Assembly (NCBI RefSeq): GCF_000143415.4
Contig: NW_003314376.1
Span: 129,433 to 193,432 of the forward strand
Direction: 5' to 3'
From: Selaginella moellendorffii
Taxonomy: Eukaryota > Streptophyta > Lycopodiopsida > Selaginellales > Selaginellaceae
DNA: 64,000 nucleotides
The position numbers were made by a program, and so were the translations under genes. Below the pieces are notes generated by a model, which had not been told where the DNA came from, searched no databases, and saw only the letters and a program-made list of their open reading frames with translations. Shown in pieces: positions 44,116-56,390 of this stretch (within the stretch, counting starts at the first letter, position 1; the number at the start of each line of letters is the position of its first letter).

Positions 44116-44710
44116 AGTTCTTCAAGGTGACGCTCCAGTTCGAGCCCCAGCGCCAGCTGCTTTCGTTCACCCTGCTCGCGGCCACCCTGCTCATCTAGCT
44201 CCAGCGCCTGATGCTCGCCACCACGATCCAGCTCCAGCAGCAGCAGTGTACCATCATCATCACGGTGATGGAGCTCCTCTGGTTGTTCACCACCATCACC
44301 ATGGTCACCACCATGGTCACCACCATGGAGGACGCCACAACCACCACCACCACCACCACCACCACCACCATCGTCGCGAGGGTCACGACGCAGCAGTGGC
44401 CACACCAACACCCGCAGCAGTAGTTACAGTGGTTCGGAGGACGCCGTGGTCGCTGCTCCAGCTTCTTCTGTGGGTTTTGGTTGCGATCTTGGTGCTGCTC
44501 GCATTCTTTTTGCTCGTGCGATGGATGTTCTCTCGGAGGAAGCAGCGCAGTAATGCGATCTTTCAGGATCCCGGGTGGCAGATCGAAGTTGTGGTGGACG
44601 ATTCTCTGACTGAGAAGAAACAGCTGGAAGCTCACACTCGTGGTTCGCACAGCAATGGCACTCTGGGATTCTCCTCAAAGTGTCCTGCCAACACTGGCAG
44701 TGACGCGTAA
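44116..44710 (+). pseudogene. His-rich membrane protein lacking its start (P3)
   Basis: A deletion joins TTTGGGCTC (upstream region) to CCAGTTCTTC (inside the gene), removing the promoter-side sequence, ATG and first third. The His tract is the longest of the three copies (an extra GHHH unit and two extra H). The helix and tail are preserved. Confidence 0.6.
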
Positions 44711-45239
44711 GTCAGCACAGTGCATGCCTTGTCACATGGAAGATTGTGTACAAACAATCTTCAAGGAGATGAAGTTGCAGAGCAACAAGACAGCAGGGTC
44801 TTGCTCACGGACGGTGAAGATCACATACAAGGGTCCACTGGTGGAAGTCACCAGACTTGGAAGTTATTGCGCAGCTGGCTCGGAACATGGACTGGAAAGT
44901 AGAGCAGGAACCTACCAAGTTTCGATTTGACTGAGCTATCCTCTAGAGGTGACGGGGGAGCAGACGTTAGTGCACCTCCAAAGGCCAGAGAAGTTGCTTG
45001 AGACGAAAGGTTTGAGAAAAGGTAACGTACTACTTTTGCTCTCTGTTCTTGCAGGTGCTCAAATCTCAACTTCGATGAGAAGAAGCAGAGCAGGGCATAG
45101 CGGCCAGATAGGTTTCTCCAGAGTCAAGAGCATCATAAGCCAGGAATCAAGCAAGTGCAAAATTGTGGAAGTATGGTCGAAGTCTACACTGCGGCTTGCA
45201 ACACAGGTTGTTTGACAGGATGGGACGAAGAACAGGATA
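44711..45239 (+). pseudogene. Unidentified gene segment (P3)
   Basis: As at 33450, with only scattered base changes. Confidence 0.4.
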
Positions 45240-45700
45240 GGTTGGTCTACCTCGCAAATTAACCCAATGCATTCGTCGCAAGCAGCCTCGTGGACATGTT
45301 GAAGCATCAGAAGTGTTCAGGAGGACAAAGAAACACGACGTTGGTTGCCTGGAACACGATCATCATGGGACATGCACGTCTTCTATCAGATGCAACGAGA
45401 AGCTGGCCTGCCTCCAAACGCTGAGACTTTGCATGGAGCAGCAAAACGTCGTTTCCTGGGATTTGCCAAGAACAACCTTTGCTCTTGAGTGCTATGAGCA
45501 AGCCGCAGACTTTCATGGTGGCGCTCAAGGCATGCGGTGACTTAGCAGAGAAGAGGCTCCACTCGCAGATCTGGGAGAGAAATCTGGAGGGAATCCACTA
45601 CTCAGCGTGGTCGCTCAATGAGAGAAAAGCTTTTCTTGGGAGGTTGGTAAACTTTGCAAGGAAAGAGTGTCATGCAAGGTTGATGGTACCTGAAAAGACG
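45240..45700 (+). pseudogene. PPR-protein fragment (P3)
   Basis: TFMVALKACGDLAEKR and HSQIWERNLEG are clear. Compared with P2 it lacks the bases encoding PNAQ and about 19 bp near the end. Confidence 0.75.
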
Positions 45701-45769
45701 CGAAAGGAACTTGGTGAAGAGATAAAAAATATGAGAGACAATACTTATCTCTTAATTAATTTGCTGTAG

Positions 45770-46984
45770 TATCATTCATTGAGTAATTTAGTTATAAACT
45801 TATTTGAGATTAATATTATAGTAGAATAAACAAAAATAAACTAGAAAGTGTTTATACTGAAGTTTATAAATTATAATCAAAAAGATTAATCTAAATGAAC
45901 AACAACTATTAGATATTAAAATATCCTAGAATCTCCAAACATAGTTTAAGTATATTCAATACCATAGAAGCTTATTCACGAACCTATTTACATTATTATA
46001 TAGAACTTTTTTCGCAAAACTTCTTTGATTAAACCCATATTAAACTTGTTAGTTAAGTTTCTCCGAGATTTTGTTGTTGATTAGATGTTATGGTTTTCTT
46101 TTAACCATGCTCTGTACAAATATATAACTTTTATAATTATAATTCAAGTTCTTTAAATCTTTTTTAATTTCATATTAGTAGACGAGAAACAAAAAACATA
46201 TGAACATTACAAATACTTGGTCAAAGGAAGCAAACACAGCATACTCAAAAGCATTATAGTTGAAAGTAAAAAATAGCCATCAAGCAGGAATACCATCATT
46301 ATGAGTATATAATTCTCAAGTATGGAAGTGATATTATAAATGGGAAGCTTTACAACATCATAATCAACCAATTCCCAAGTTGCAATTACATATAAACATT
46401 AAAATTCTGAAATCTTTCATCCTTTGCATAGGATGGATCCAAATGTTAAAGTTTGGATTCATCATAACGTCTGAACATGAGGTGAAAAAAATAGATATTG
46501 GTATTGTATTTGAAACTAAAATAAACTTTATCTATAAATTACACTGAAAACAATATAGGGCATTTCTTATAATTTCACTCAAAGAGAGAGTTAATTCTTC
46601 AATAGAAGAAAAACGTGCAACCATCACGAAACTTAAATATTAACGACCTTGTCTAGATCAGCTGAAAGAAGGCACAAAGAAACTTGCCAAGCATCAGCAA
46701 GACAAAAGCACACACTTTACTTTGGACAACTCTCTATCATGAAATCAAAAAAGATTTAAAGAACTTGAATCATAGTTACAAAGTTGTACATTTGTACAGG
46801 ACAGAATGTAACATCTAATCTACTTGGAGAAGCTTGAGTCCCAAGTTTTCAAGTTAAGTTTAAGTGACCGATATATAATTTCCTATATAAATAACCATTT
46901 GTGAAATATGATCCAGAGCATGATTGTCTCTGATATTTTTATCTTTTGACCATGGTGTGCCCCCTAAGATCCTTTCGCCTGTTT
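45770..46984. repeat. AT-rich palindrome core, unit 3
   Basis: Homologous to the other cores, with small deletions (for example the ACACCATAG near 46869 and the segment around 45963). No gene. Confidence 0.7.
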
Positions 46985-47989
46985 TCATCTTTGTTTGGGT
47001 TTTGTTGATGGCTCCGTCAATCTTGCATCACACTCTTTCTCCATTTTCCTCACAAAGTTTACCAACAAGCTCCCGAGATGAGCAACACCTCCTAATACCC
47101 TCTCCACAATAAGATTGTATGTCCATTCCCGTCCCTGAAATAACATGTCATTGATGAAAAAGTCAAACAACAAGATACTTACCATGTGTAAGGAGATAAG
47201 CTCCAGAGACTTCACAGCTTTTCATGAAACTACCAAGCTTCAGTTTCGCCTTCACAAGAAGGTACTTGACTTACGTGATGCTTAGGCCAAGATGGTCGAG
47301 CTAGTTAGAAGTCTCTGACTTCAAGCTGTTTTAGCTATAAGATGAAACAAAAAAGCTATGAACTAAAAACTATAGTACCTATGAACATCATGCTTTGTAA
47401 GGCACTCTCCAGGTACTTCAAATGAGTAGTGCAAGAGGAAGTGCCGGAGTAATACTGAACTTGGGGCAGAAAACTTCTTGAGATGCAGCCACGTCTCCAC
47501 ACTTCCTATAGAATGTGATGAGTGAGCACGCGAGTAGTGGATTCCGTCCAGATTTCTCTTCCAGATCTGCGAGTGGAGCCTCTTCGCCTAAGTCGCCCCG
47601 TGCCTTGAGCGCCACCACGAAAGTCTGAGCGTTTGGCTGCTGGCTTGCTCATAGCGCTCGAGAGCAAAGGTTGTTCTCGGTGTATCCCAGGAAACGATGT
47701 TTTGCTCGGCGTTTGGAGGTAGGCCAGATTCTCGTTGCATCCGATAGAAGAAGTGCATGTCCCGTGATGATCGTGTTCCAGGCATGTTTCTTCGTCCTCC
47801 TGAACACTTCTGACGCTTCCACATGTCCACGAGGCTGCTTGCGACAAATGCATCGGCTTCGTATTCACAATTTGTGAGGCGAGAGTCTTGCTTTCCAGGA
47901 TAGGTAGACCAACCTATCCTGTTCTTCGTCCCATCCTGTCGAACAACCTGTGTTGCAAGCCGCAGTGTAGACTTCGACCATACTTTCAC
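46985..47989 (-). pseudogene. PPR-protein fragment (Q3)
   Basis: Nearly colinear with Q2, same frame breaks, including LITFYRKCGDVAASQEVF. Confidence 0.8.
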
Positions 47990-48679
47990 AATTGCACTTG
48001 CTTGATTCCCAGCTTATGATGCTCTTGACTCTGGAGAAACTTATCTGGCCACTATGCCCTGTACTGCTTCTTCTCTCGAAGTTGAGATTTGAGCGCCTGC
48101 AAGAATAGAGAGCAAAAGTAGTACGTTACATTTTCCCAAACCTTTCGTCTCGAGCAACCTCTCTGGCCTTTGGAGGTGCACCAACGTCTGCTCCCTTGTC
48201 ACCTCTAGAGGATAGCTCGTAAATCCTTCATCAAATCGAAACTTGGTAGGTTCTTGCTCTACCTTCCAATCCATGTTCCGAGCCAGTTGTGTCATAACTT
48301 CCAAGTCTGGCGACTTCCACCAGTCAACCCTTGTATGTGATCTCTGGGTGAGATCACTGTCAGTGAGCAAGAGCCTACTGCCTTCTTGCTCTGCAACTTC
48401 ATCTCCTTGAAGATTGATTCTACACAATCTTCCCTGTAACAACACATGCACTGTGCTGACTTACGTGTCACTGCCAGTGTTGGCAGGACACTTTGCGGAG
48501 AATTCCAGTGTACCATTGCTGTGGGAACTACGAGTGTGAGCATCCAGCTGTTTCTTCTCAGTCGGTGAATCGTCCACCAGAATTTCCAGATGATCTGTCA
48601 CTTCGATCTGCCACCCGGGCTCCTGAAAGATCGCATTCCTGCGCTGCTTCCTTTGAGATAACATGCATCGCTCAATCAC
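47990..48679 (-). pseudogene. Unidentified gene segment (Q3)
   Basis: As in Q2; the long frame at 48041-48451 ends earlier because of indels near 48075. Confidence 0.4.
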
Positions 48680-48876
48680 GAAATGCTCTCCACAGTATAG
48701 GTATGATATTTCAAAAAGAGAAATGGATATCTTTCCAATCCTAATGTCCTACTTGCAGTGACACGCCACTTTGCATACTTTGAATAACGAAACTCTTTTT
48801 TTCCTCGTTTTTCAACTTAGCACTCATTGAATGTGATCATGGAGACACAAGCCATCAGCGTGCACAAACTACTTCC

Positions 48877-49113
48877 CTACAGGAAACTGGGGAAAAGAAA
48901 CACGAGATAAATATCTATCCATTGCTGTTTTGATAGTCTCACGGTGCCCAACCGAAAGCATGAGACTGATAGATGCAAAAATGCAAGTTGGATTATCTTT
49001 GTCATGTAGATGGCATCCTTGTTGTCTTCACGCTCCTGCCTACCAGTCTTCTTTTTCTCGGCCGGTGGAGGTCTCTTATTATGGTTGCCTCTATTGCAGA
49101 CACAACATATCAA
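48877..49113 (-). pseudogene. Hypothetical protein, shortened (Q3)
   Basis: Only 78 codons remain; an indel near 49120 breaks the N-terminal part present in Q1 and Q2. Confidence 0.3.
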
Positions 49114-49331
49114 AGTAATTTCATAATGTCAGAGGCAAAAGCAAAAGAATTAACCCATCTGGGTACTGGAATAAAAGCCAGTTTGTCACAGACGGTAGAG
49201 CAGCAATCCAGTGACCCAACAGTGGAGGGAACTAGCACCATCCGGTTTTACTTCTTCCTAGCTCCTCAAGTGGTCAACCATAGTCAACACCAGTAAAATC
49301 GGTCAAAACGCTTGGAATGATTGAAAATAGT

Positions 49332-49404
49332 TGGAGATGCCGGGTATCAATCCCGGTGCCTCTCGCATGCTAAGTGAGCGCTCTACCATCTGAGCTACAT
49401 CCCC
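49332..49404 (-). tRNA. tRNA-Ala (AGC), Q3
   Basis: 73 nt, anticodon loop TTAGCAT. One C-to-T change (on the tRNA strand G to A) gives an A-C mismatch in the anticodon stem. The T arm is paired. It is probably still recognisable, but weaker than Q2. Confidence 0.85.
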
Positions 49405-49613
49405 TTAGAATAGAAACAAAAAAGCAAAGCTTTTCTCTTCACTAATCTAGTACTCATCCTTGGAGATTTGGGTGTGTTTTCTCACATTTCAAGAGTTTTT
49501 TGATTGATTCTAGAGCTCTAGCTATGGAGGAAAATACTCAAGGTCATGAGATCTCATCTTGGCAACGTCTTATTAAGTGCTCCAGGTTTGAGGCCGAGGG
49601 ATTTGTGAAGCAT

Positions 49614-50731
49614 TGTCGCGAATGTGATTTCGGGTATCGAAAGTTACTTGTTGGCCAGTCCTTACGGACACTCTTACCTTACTGTTGCGATGGCAGGAGG
49701 TCGGTATTGCTAGACCCATTATCAGTCTCCGCCTAAGCTAGTTGAGAAACTGGTCTTCGCGTGTGCACTTGACCAGATGGGCATAAGGACGGAATTCCTA
49801 AGTGCTATTAATCAAGCATACTTGACCTGGTTGGAGAAATTCATTCGTTAACTTACACTTGCTAGTGTTGGGAACCCCTACGATATTGAGCTTAGTCCCT
49901 CAATATCGCTAGATGATAACTTACTGTGTCTGCTAAACACCTTCGCTATCATGCTCTTTGTGTTAGTCTCATTTCGGTCCTAAATGCTATTTATGGAAAG
50001 TGTCTAGATTTGCTCATTTGGCATATCTATGGAATGTAGAGATTGTTCTAAACACAATGGTGTTCGTCCCGTGTCCAAATTTGCAATCTAGGAACATTCC
50101 ATATTTAGTAAGTTTTGAGTTTGTCCCAGAGACTAACTCCTGATACTAAGGGAGGCTTGGGGTGAAAGCCCAAAGCGTGTGTTCCTCAAGAGGGGGGGGG
50201 CTATGAGGGGTTCCAAATGTATAGTAGGGATAGTGGGTAAGTTGGGCATGGCCGACCAACCTAAGGCATAGTCTAGTTCCTGCTTGCGTGCCTATCCTTG
50301 TTCTGCGCCCGGCTTGGGTCTAAGCCCAAGTTCCACACCATGCTAGCTGGTGGAGTACCCATGTCCTCACGTTAGGCCACCGGTATGCCGAAATAGCACC
50401 AGACTCCGTTTGGCTCCGTTTTGCGTGCTAGTCCTGGCATTGGGATGCTGGTTACTCTAGGTCTATTCCAAGTCACTCCGGGCTCCTATCCCTTGCTCCT
50501 TGGGCTTTATGCTCGGGAGTTTCTCCGTGGTTCGGTTCCGTCACTCCTTGGCTTCGTGCTTGGGAGTTTGGCACCGTTCTTTTGTTTAGTGGCCCAAGGC
50601 CCTAAACCTCGGGTCTCATGGACATGTGGCATGGACACATGGCATATGACATGTGGCATATGTCACGTGGCACAAAGAGGGTTTAGGTTCCGCTTTGTGG
50701 TGTTATCCTATGGTAAATCACCATAGGATAA
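49614..50731 (+). repeat. 5' LTR of B2, main part
   Basis: Matches 27918-29039. It begins directly after GAAGCAT and ends in the palindrome at 50703-50731. The remaining 24 bp lie right of element C. Confidence 0.85.
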
Positions 50732-52344
50732 TGTAAGCGACTAATTTTTCCATTCTACTTTAGTCACTTAACCACACCTTCGACCACTTGGAGGAGTCTC
50801 ACTCACAACCTCCTTAAGTCCAATTCAGGACTTGGGACTTGCTAGCCCCAAGAATGGCATCCATGCCACTCAACACTTGCACCTGGTCCAAGTGCTCCAC
50901 GTGTCCGGTCCCAAGACCGACACCCAAAGGTACCACTGACATCTCGGCCCGTTACGCTAAGGCCATGCCCATTCACCTTTGCTGCACTAGTGGTTCAATA
51001 CCACTTGCATCACCATCCCGTCTCTCCAAGACTGGGCTATCGGTCCACGAGTGGTCATCCTAGATCCACTCCTTAGCATCCTTAGGATGCCCACAGACCT
51101 GGGGAATCGCCTTCCCCAAAGTCCCTTTGTCAATTCCTACCAAGTCCCTTTTTGCCCCTGGCCGTGTTTGCCAACACTGCCACTGGATTGAGGCCCACAG
51201 GCCCGACCACTAAGTCCCATGGTCCTCTGGGACTTCCTCACCACACGACTGTGTCCTTGGTCACTACCCCAGAGGACTGCTCCTCTTCCTTTCCACAGTC
51301 TAGGCCTTTGGGACAACATTTCGGAACACCGTGGCCTTACGCGAGCCACCTGGGTACTCTCCCCGCCTTTCGCCTTTAGGTGCTCTAGCCATGGGCTTAG
51401 AGCGAGGTTCCGTTGAGCCACACCTGGTATCCAAGTAGGTAGTGCCACCCACACTTGGACTGGGAGCATCGGCCAGTTGATCTCCCGGGGGAACTAGAGC
51501 CGGCTCTTGAACACTTCACCAAGCTACCCCGCTTGTCGGTCCGTGTTCACTCTAGTCTTGGACTTCCCAGTGGGCATCTCATCACCCAACACTGGGTCCG
51601 GCCTTCCTGGGCCAAACTGGCCTTTCCTGGCCAAACTGGCTCCACTGCAGTCCTCCCCCTACTATACTTTTGGAGCTCCCCAAACCCCCCAGGGTCTGGG
51701 AGACGAACGCTTTGGGCTTTCACCCTCTCAGGCTCCAGACTCGGACTCGGACTCGGACTCGGACTCGGACTCGGACTCGGACTCGGACTCGGACTCGGAC
51801 TTGGACTCGGATTCGGACTCGGACTCGGGCTCGAGCTCGGTCTTGGCCTCGGCCTCGGTCTCGGTCTCGGTCCCGATCTCGGTCTCGGTCTCGGTCTCGG
51901 TCCCGGTCTCGGTTCCGGTCTCGGTCTCGACTTCGGACTCCATCTCGGACTCCATCTCGGACTCCATCTCGGGTCCATCTCGGACTCCACTTTGGACTCC
52001 AACTCGGGTCCATCTCGGGTCCACCTCGGACTTCATCTCGGACTCCATCTCGGACTCCATCTCGGGTCCATCTCAGACTCCATCTCGGACTCCATCTCGA
52101 GTCCATCTCGGACACTCCCACGTGTCATGTGTTGGTCCTTTTGGGTCCCTTTTTGGAGCCTTGCCTTTTGCTCGCTTCGTGCTCGTTCCTTGAGCACTTC
52201 GTTGGGAGTTCCACTCCCGCTCTTGACTTTTCAAGTCGGAGCTTTTGGTCCAAACGTATTACGCTCGTTTGGCTCTCGCTTCGGCCACTACCATGTGGCG
52301 CCCTTCCGGCTCCACTTTGGGGCCTAGGGATTTTGTGTCTCACA
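50732..52344 (-). repeat. 3' LTR of C (longer satellite)
   Basis: Contains 12 uninterrupted GACTCG-type units (51738-51809), against 5 in the other LTR. Hairpins include 50816-50833, 50855-50868, 51076-51090 and 51100-51118. Confidence 0.9.
51738..52112. repeat. Hexamer and dodecamer satellite in LTR C
   Basis: (CTCGGA)n, degenerating to CTCGGT/CTCGGC, then a 12-mer family CTCGGACTCCAT. Multiples of three without stops make five of the six frames open, giving long artificial frames. Confidence 0.95.
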
Positions 52345-55300
52345 ACTCCACCACCCATAGACGAAGTTCGATGTCCTCATCGAACGGTAAACCCTTTCAT
52401 AAAGTAACACCCACATGTGTTACCATTTCCATCTTTGGCACCTAGCCAATCTTTGTCTATGGTTTGTCATCAAAGGCTCACCATGCCTTGTCCATCCTTT
52501 AAGGAGCGTAGTCTCTCCAATTTAGAGACTGATTGGACCACATGTAATGGTTCATCCTTTTATTGGTTTAGTTCTCGCTAAACCTCTTAGAGACCCTTCT
52601 CTAAGTCAATCCCACTACTCCTTCTCGAGTAGTCTCAATTTCCATCGATATAACCTTTGCACTTTGGAACTTTGAATTTTTGACTTCTTGGAGTCAATTT
52701 CCTAGGTGTCTCTGACACCTTGCCTTGCACCTTTTGTGCAACTCCACTTCCCATCCTAGGAAGTTCTCTACTCGAGGGCACCATCATCCTCTCTTCTATT
52801 TCGTGCTAAAGTTCCAGTTATCATGCTTTGTGCTAGGGCTGTTCATGGCCCTATCATTTGGCTACCTTACCGCTCCCTCCCTTGGAGCTTCCACTTTCGC
52901 CAACTCGGAGCATTTCGGAATCCCTCCTTGGAAACACACTTCCTTTCCCGCAACTTGTTAGCGTCCAACACATTAGTGTTCCTCGCCTAACTTTGTCACT
53001 TGGATTCCTTCCAAGGGATTCCACGGCCCTATCTTGGCCACTCATCTTTTGCTCCTATCCGTTGATTGTTGCACCAAGCAACATCGAATCTCTACCTCCC
53101 TCCTTGAGGTATTGTTTCGGTTCCATAGCAAAGACTCTTCTTTGCCAAGTCCGGAGGACGTTCACCCCTAGTACGTCTCTTTAGCATCTTCTGCTATGGG
53201 CTCTATCCACGGCCCAACTTCGTGACCCTCCTATGGGTCTTTTATAGAGACTACTTTCCTCGGACTCACTATGCCATCGCACGGACATAGTTTATTTCCC
53301 TTAGGTGCTCTTCCCACTTGGTTATCACAACCAAGCCACACCACCTTAAACAGTTCAATTTCAACATTTTTGAACCAGGAACTTCATTCCTTAGCCAACC
53401 AAGTGATCTGGCCATAAGATCACCTAGTGATCTCTCCTTGGCACCTTAATAGAGTTGCCAAGAGGTACTTGGTTTTCTAGACCTCCAAGTTGTTGACTAT
53501 AACCCCGGGGGCATCCCCCACACTTGGCGGTGCACCCAAACTAGCCCTTACGGCCAAGGGTTCATAGCAACTGAGATTAGGTGTCCCCATCTCACTCACC
53601 ACGACCTTGGTGCCACTTGCACCAAAGTGTTCAAGTTAGATATGCTGAGCTTTCACACTAAGCAATCTAACCGTGCATCACGACTCCGAGGCATCCCTCG
53701 CTTGGCGGTGTGCCAAAACCAGTCTCCCCACTGAGAGTCCATGACCACCGAAATATGAGTGTCCTCATATTCCAAACCATCACCACGCCCTAGTGATTTG
53801 GGACTCGAACCCAAGCACTAGAGGGTCGGGACTCGAACCCAACCTCCGTATATGCATCTACGGACAGTATCACACTAAATGCCTGGCGTGACTCCCCACG
53901 CCGGTGCACCAACTTATTTTTAAAGCGCGCTACAGATCACAGCTTAGGAACCTAGTTCCTCCACACTGCCAAGTCCTCTCACTTGACATGTCTGTGATCA
54001 TGCATGGACTCCTCCATGCTCGGCCCCATGGCCCACCCCTTTTGAAGTTATCACCTTCAACTAGGGTATTTGTTCCCCCGACGTGCCAATCTCGCTTGGC
54101 AAGTCCTCCGACCACTGTAACATGGTTCCTGCATAAGCGTGAAAGTCCTTGACCATCAACTTTCGTTCAAAGTCCTCTCTTTGAACCCTCGGGAACTACT
54201 TCCCTAACCTTGATAGCCTTGCCTCATGGCAAGCTTCAAGACCACGCTTCTGCTGCGCCACTCTGATTTCGCGCGTTCCATGAACCATTTACACTTGGCC
54301 TTTCTAGGTACTAAACTACCTAGAATCATCTTTGGGAACCTTGAAGGAACTCTGTCCCTCAGCTTGCTAAGGCCTCCCTTTTTGCAAGCCTTCAAAATGC
54401 CACATAGTCTAACATGGACAATTCCATATTTTAGACTCTCCATGGCCTCACGGTTGCTAGCGGCAACACCCTCGAGCCCCCACTTGATTCTCCACTCCCA
54501 GCTGGCATAACCAACCTTGGTTATGCCCTTTGATTTCTATGGTTCGGTTCTATCCCCTTACTTCTTGCTTTTTGGCTTCACACCTTTCCTTTGGTCATTT
54601 TCCTCCAGACGAGGAGGATAGCTTTGCACTTTCTATCACGCTTTAGCAAGTATTCTTAGGGATGAACCTACTCAATAGCCTAGGGAGTGGTTCCTCAATC
54701 CGGGCATGCTCACCTTATAATCCCACACACTGGGATTACATTGTTGCTTATGGGCCTTTACATGCCCATCACTAGCCTTGCCAAAATTCCATTTTTGGCT
54801 TTGTCCAACTCGGGTAGACAGTCCTCTCCTATCTCCGCAACCTTGGACATTTGGATAGCACCTTCTATCCATCATTCGCTAGGGACTTAGTCCCTTGGGC
54901 TTTATCCATTGCCCTCGCGACATCAAACACCACCTTCTGGTGTTCTAGAGTGTCCGGGTGTCCCAATGATAGCTTTCTTGACAATGAGTATTTCCTTTTA
55001 TGACATTGACTTACTATATCGCAACACAAGCAATTTATCCCCCGTAAGGGTATATCCAACTTCCTTATGCTATTAAGAAGTCTTGGGTAGCTACCTTCTA
55101 CCCGTTTAACCAGTTATTTTGCACCTCTTGCTTAGTTGCCTCATAGTTGTCAAGTCCTACAACTCATTGCTTGGTGCTTTCACACCTCCATCATTATCTG
55201 GGTCACCACACTCCAACTGCATGCTCTGCAGCTTAAGCTATGCCATTCCCATTTCCATTGGGATTCCTTTGGCAAGGGGTTCTCATGAACCCACCAACAT

Positions 55301-56375
55301 AGCCTCAAGGTATCACACCTTGGCACATTTGGTGTCTCCACACCATCGGCTCCACGAGCCTACCTCTATGACATTTCCCTTTCGTGTCTAAGTCTTTGCC
55401 AAGACTAACACCGCTCTTTCTCATGCCAACCATCCGTTAGCACTGCCCCATAGAGGTCACACACAACTTTATGTCAAAGTTGTTTTCTTCTGGGAACACC
55501 TTTCCCATAACTTTAGCATGGCACATTTAGCCATCGATGAGATACCCTCTGTTCTCATCCTTGGATCCTATGATCCCCACCCCCATCGTTTGTGGGGTAC
55601 AACACACCTCAGTCCAAATGCTTCCATCAGTCCTTTTAGGACCATCCCTTGACTCTACTTGAGTCATCCAGCAGTTTTGGACTTGGTTAATCCACAGACC
55701 CGTAAGGTCCTACTTGTGAGGCACTAGCTCACTGGAATACACTTCTTGCATTCCTGTCCTACTCAAAACGACTATTTTCACAAGTGTTACTCCGACACTT
55801 GATTTTGTTCTCTGGGGGCAACCTTTGCCCCTTAGGACTACTTGTCCATGTGATGAGAATACCAACTCATCCACTTAATACACCCCCAACTCCTTGGGTT
55901 GTTCCAGCATTTATTAGAGGTAGCCCCGGCTACCATTTCAAGGACTTGAGTCCTCTTCTGTATTTGACCTTCCACGGTCATTACCTTTGGTCTCACATTC
56001 ATGAGCACCAACCTCAACTATATGAGGATAATCTTGTGACTCCTTTATTGTTTTGGAGTCTCTATCTTTCCCGTGATCCCAACTTTAGTTGTTTACCACA
56101 ACAACCTAAGCCAATTTGCTGAGACAAATGCTCATCCAGATCACATCCTCAACTCAATGAGGAAAACCTTGCACTGTTCCCAAGATCCCAAAGTCGTTCC
56201 ATTATTGGCCCTTTTCTATCCACCACCTCATCTACAAGTTCACACATGAACTGTAATGGAGAGCCATGTCTTCCAGACTTGCTACTCCTCAAGGATAGGC
56301 CCACTCCTTGGACCTTCTGATGCCAACACTAGTGGTGATATACTTGAGCACCAATAAAAGTCGGACTAAGGAACA
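52345..56375 (-). other. Interior of element C: hairpin array, no genes
   Basis: Successive perfect stem-loops, e.g. 52510-52530, 52565-52584, 52586-52605, 52614-52633, 52704-52720, 54002-54019, 54166-54185, 54302-54325 (9-bp stem), 54504-54527 (10 bp), 54719-54737, 54780-54799, 54852-54871, 54926-54944 and 55463-55483 (8 bp). Loops are mostly 4-7 nt. Reading frames are short, and none resembles a known protein. Confidence 0.85.
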
Positions 56376-56387
56376 GCTCCGATACCA
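56376..56387 (-). promoter_or_regulatory. Primer-binding site of C
   Basis: The minus strand reads TGGTATCGGAGC three bases inside the 5' LTR, an iMet-type site with one change. Confidence 0.8.
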
Positions 56388-56390
56388 AAT

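Larger units (their letters stand above)
43027..49515. repeat. Giant imperfect palindrome, unit 3 (P3 - core - Q3)
   Basis: P3 is 43027-45769, core 45770-46984 and Q3 46985-49515. P3 is the most deleted arm: the tRNA end, the His-rich N-terminus and PPR pieces are missing. Confidence 0.82.

Noticed and set aside
51455-52407. Long overlapping frames of 110-290 codons on both strands in LTR C (also 57114-57973)
   Set aside because: They are stop-free only because the 6-mer/12-mer satellite is a multiple of three. Five frames are open at once, and the products are simple repeats.
52345-56375. Hairpins of element C as transcription terminators or miRNA genes
   Set aside because: Stems are too short for plant miRNA precursors, and eukaryotic Pol II does not use such terminators.
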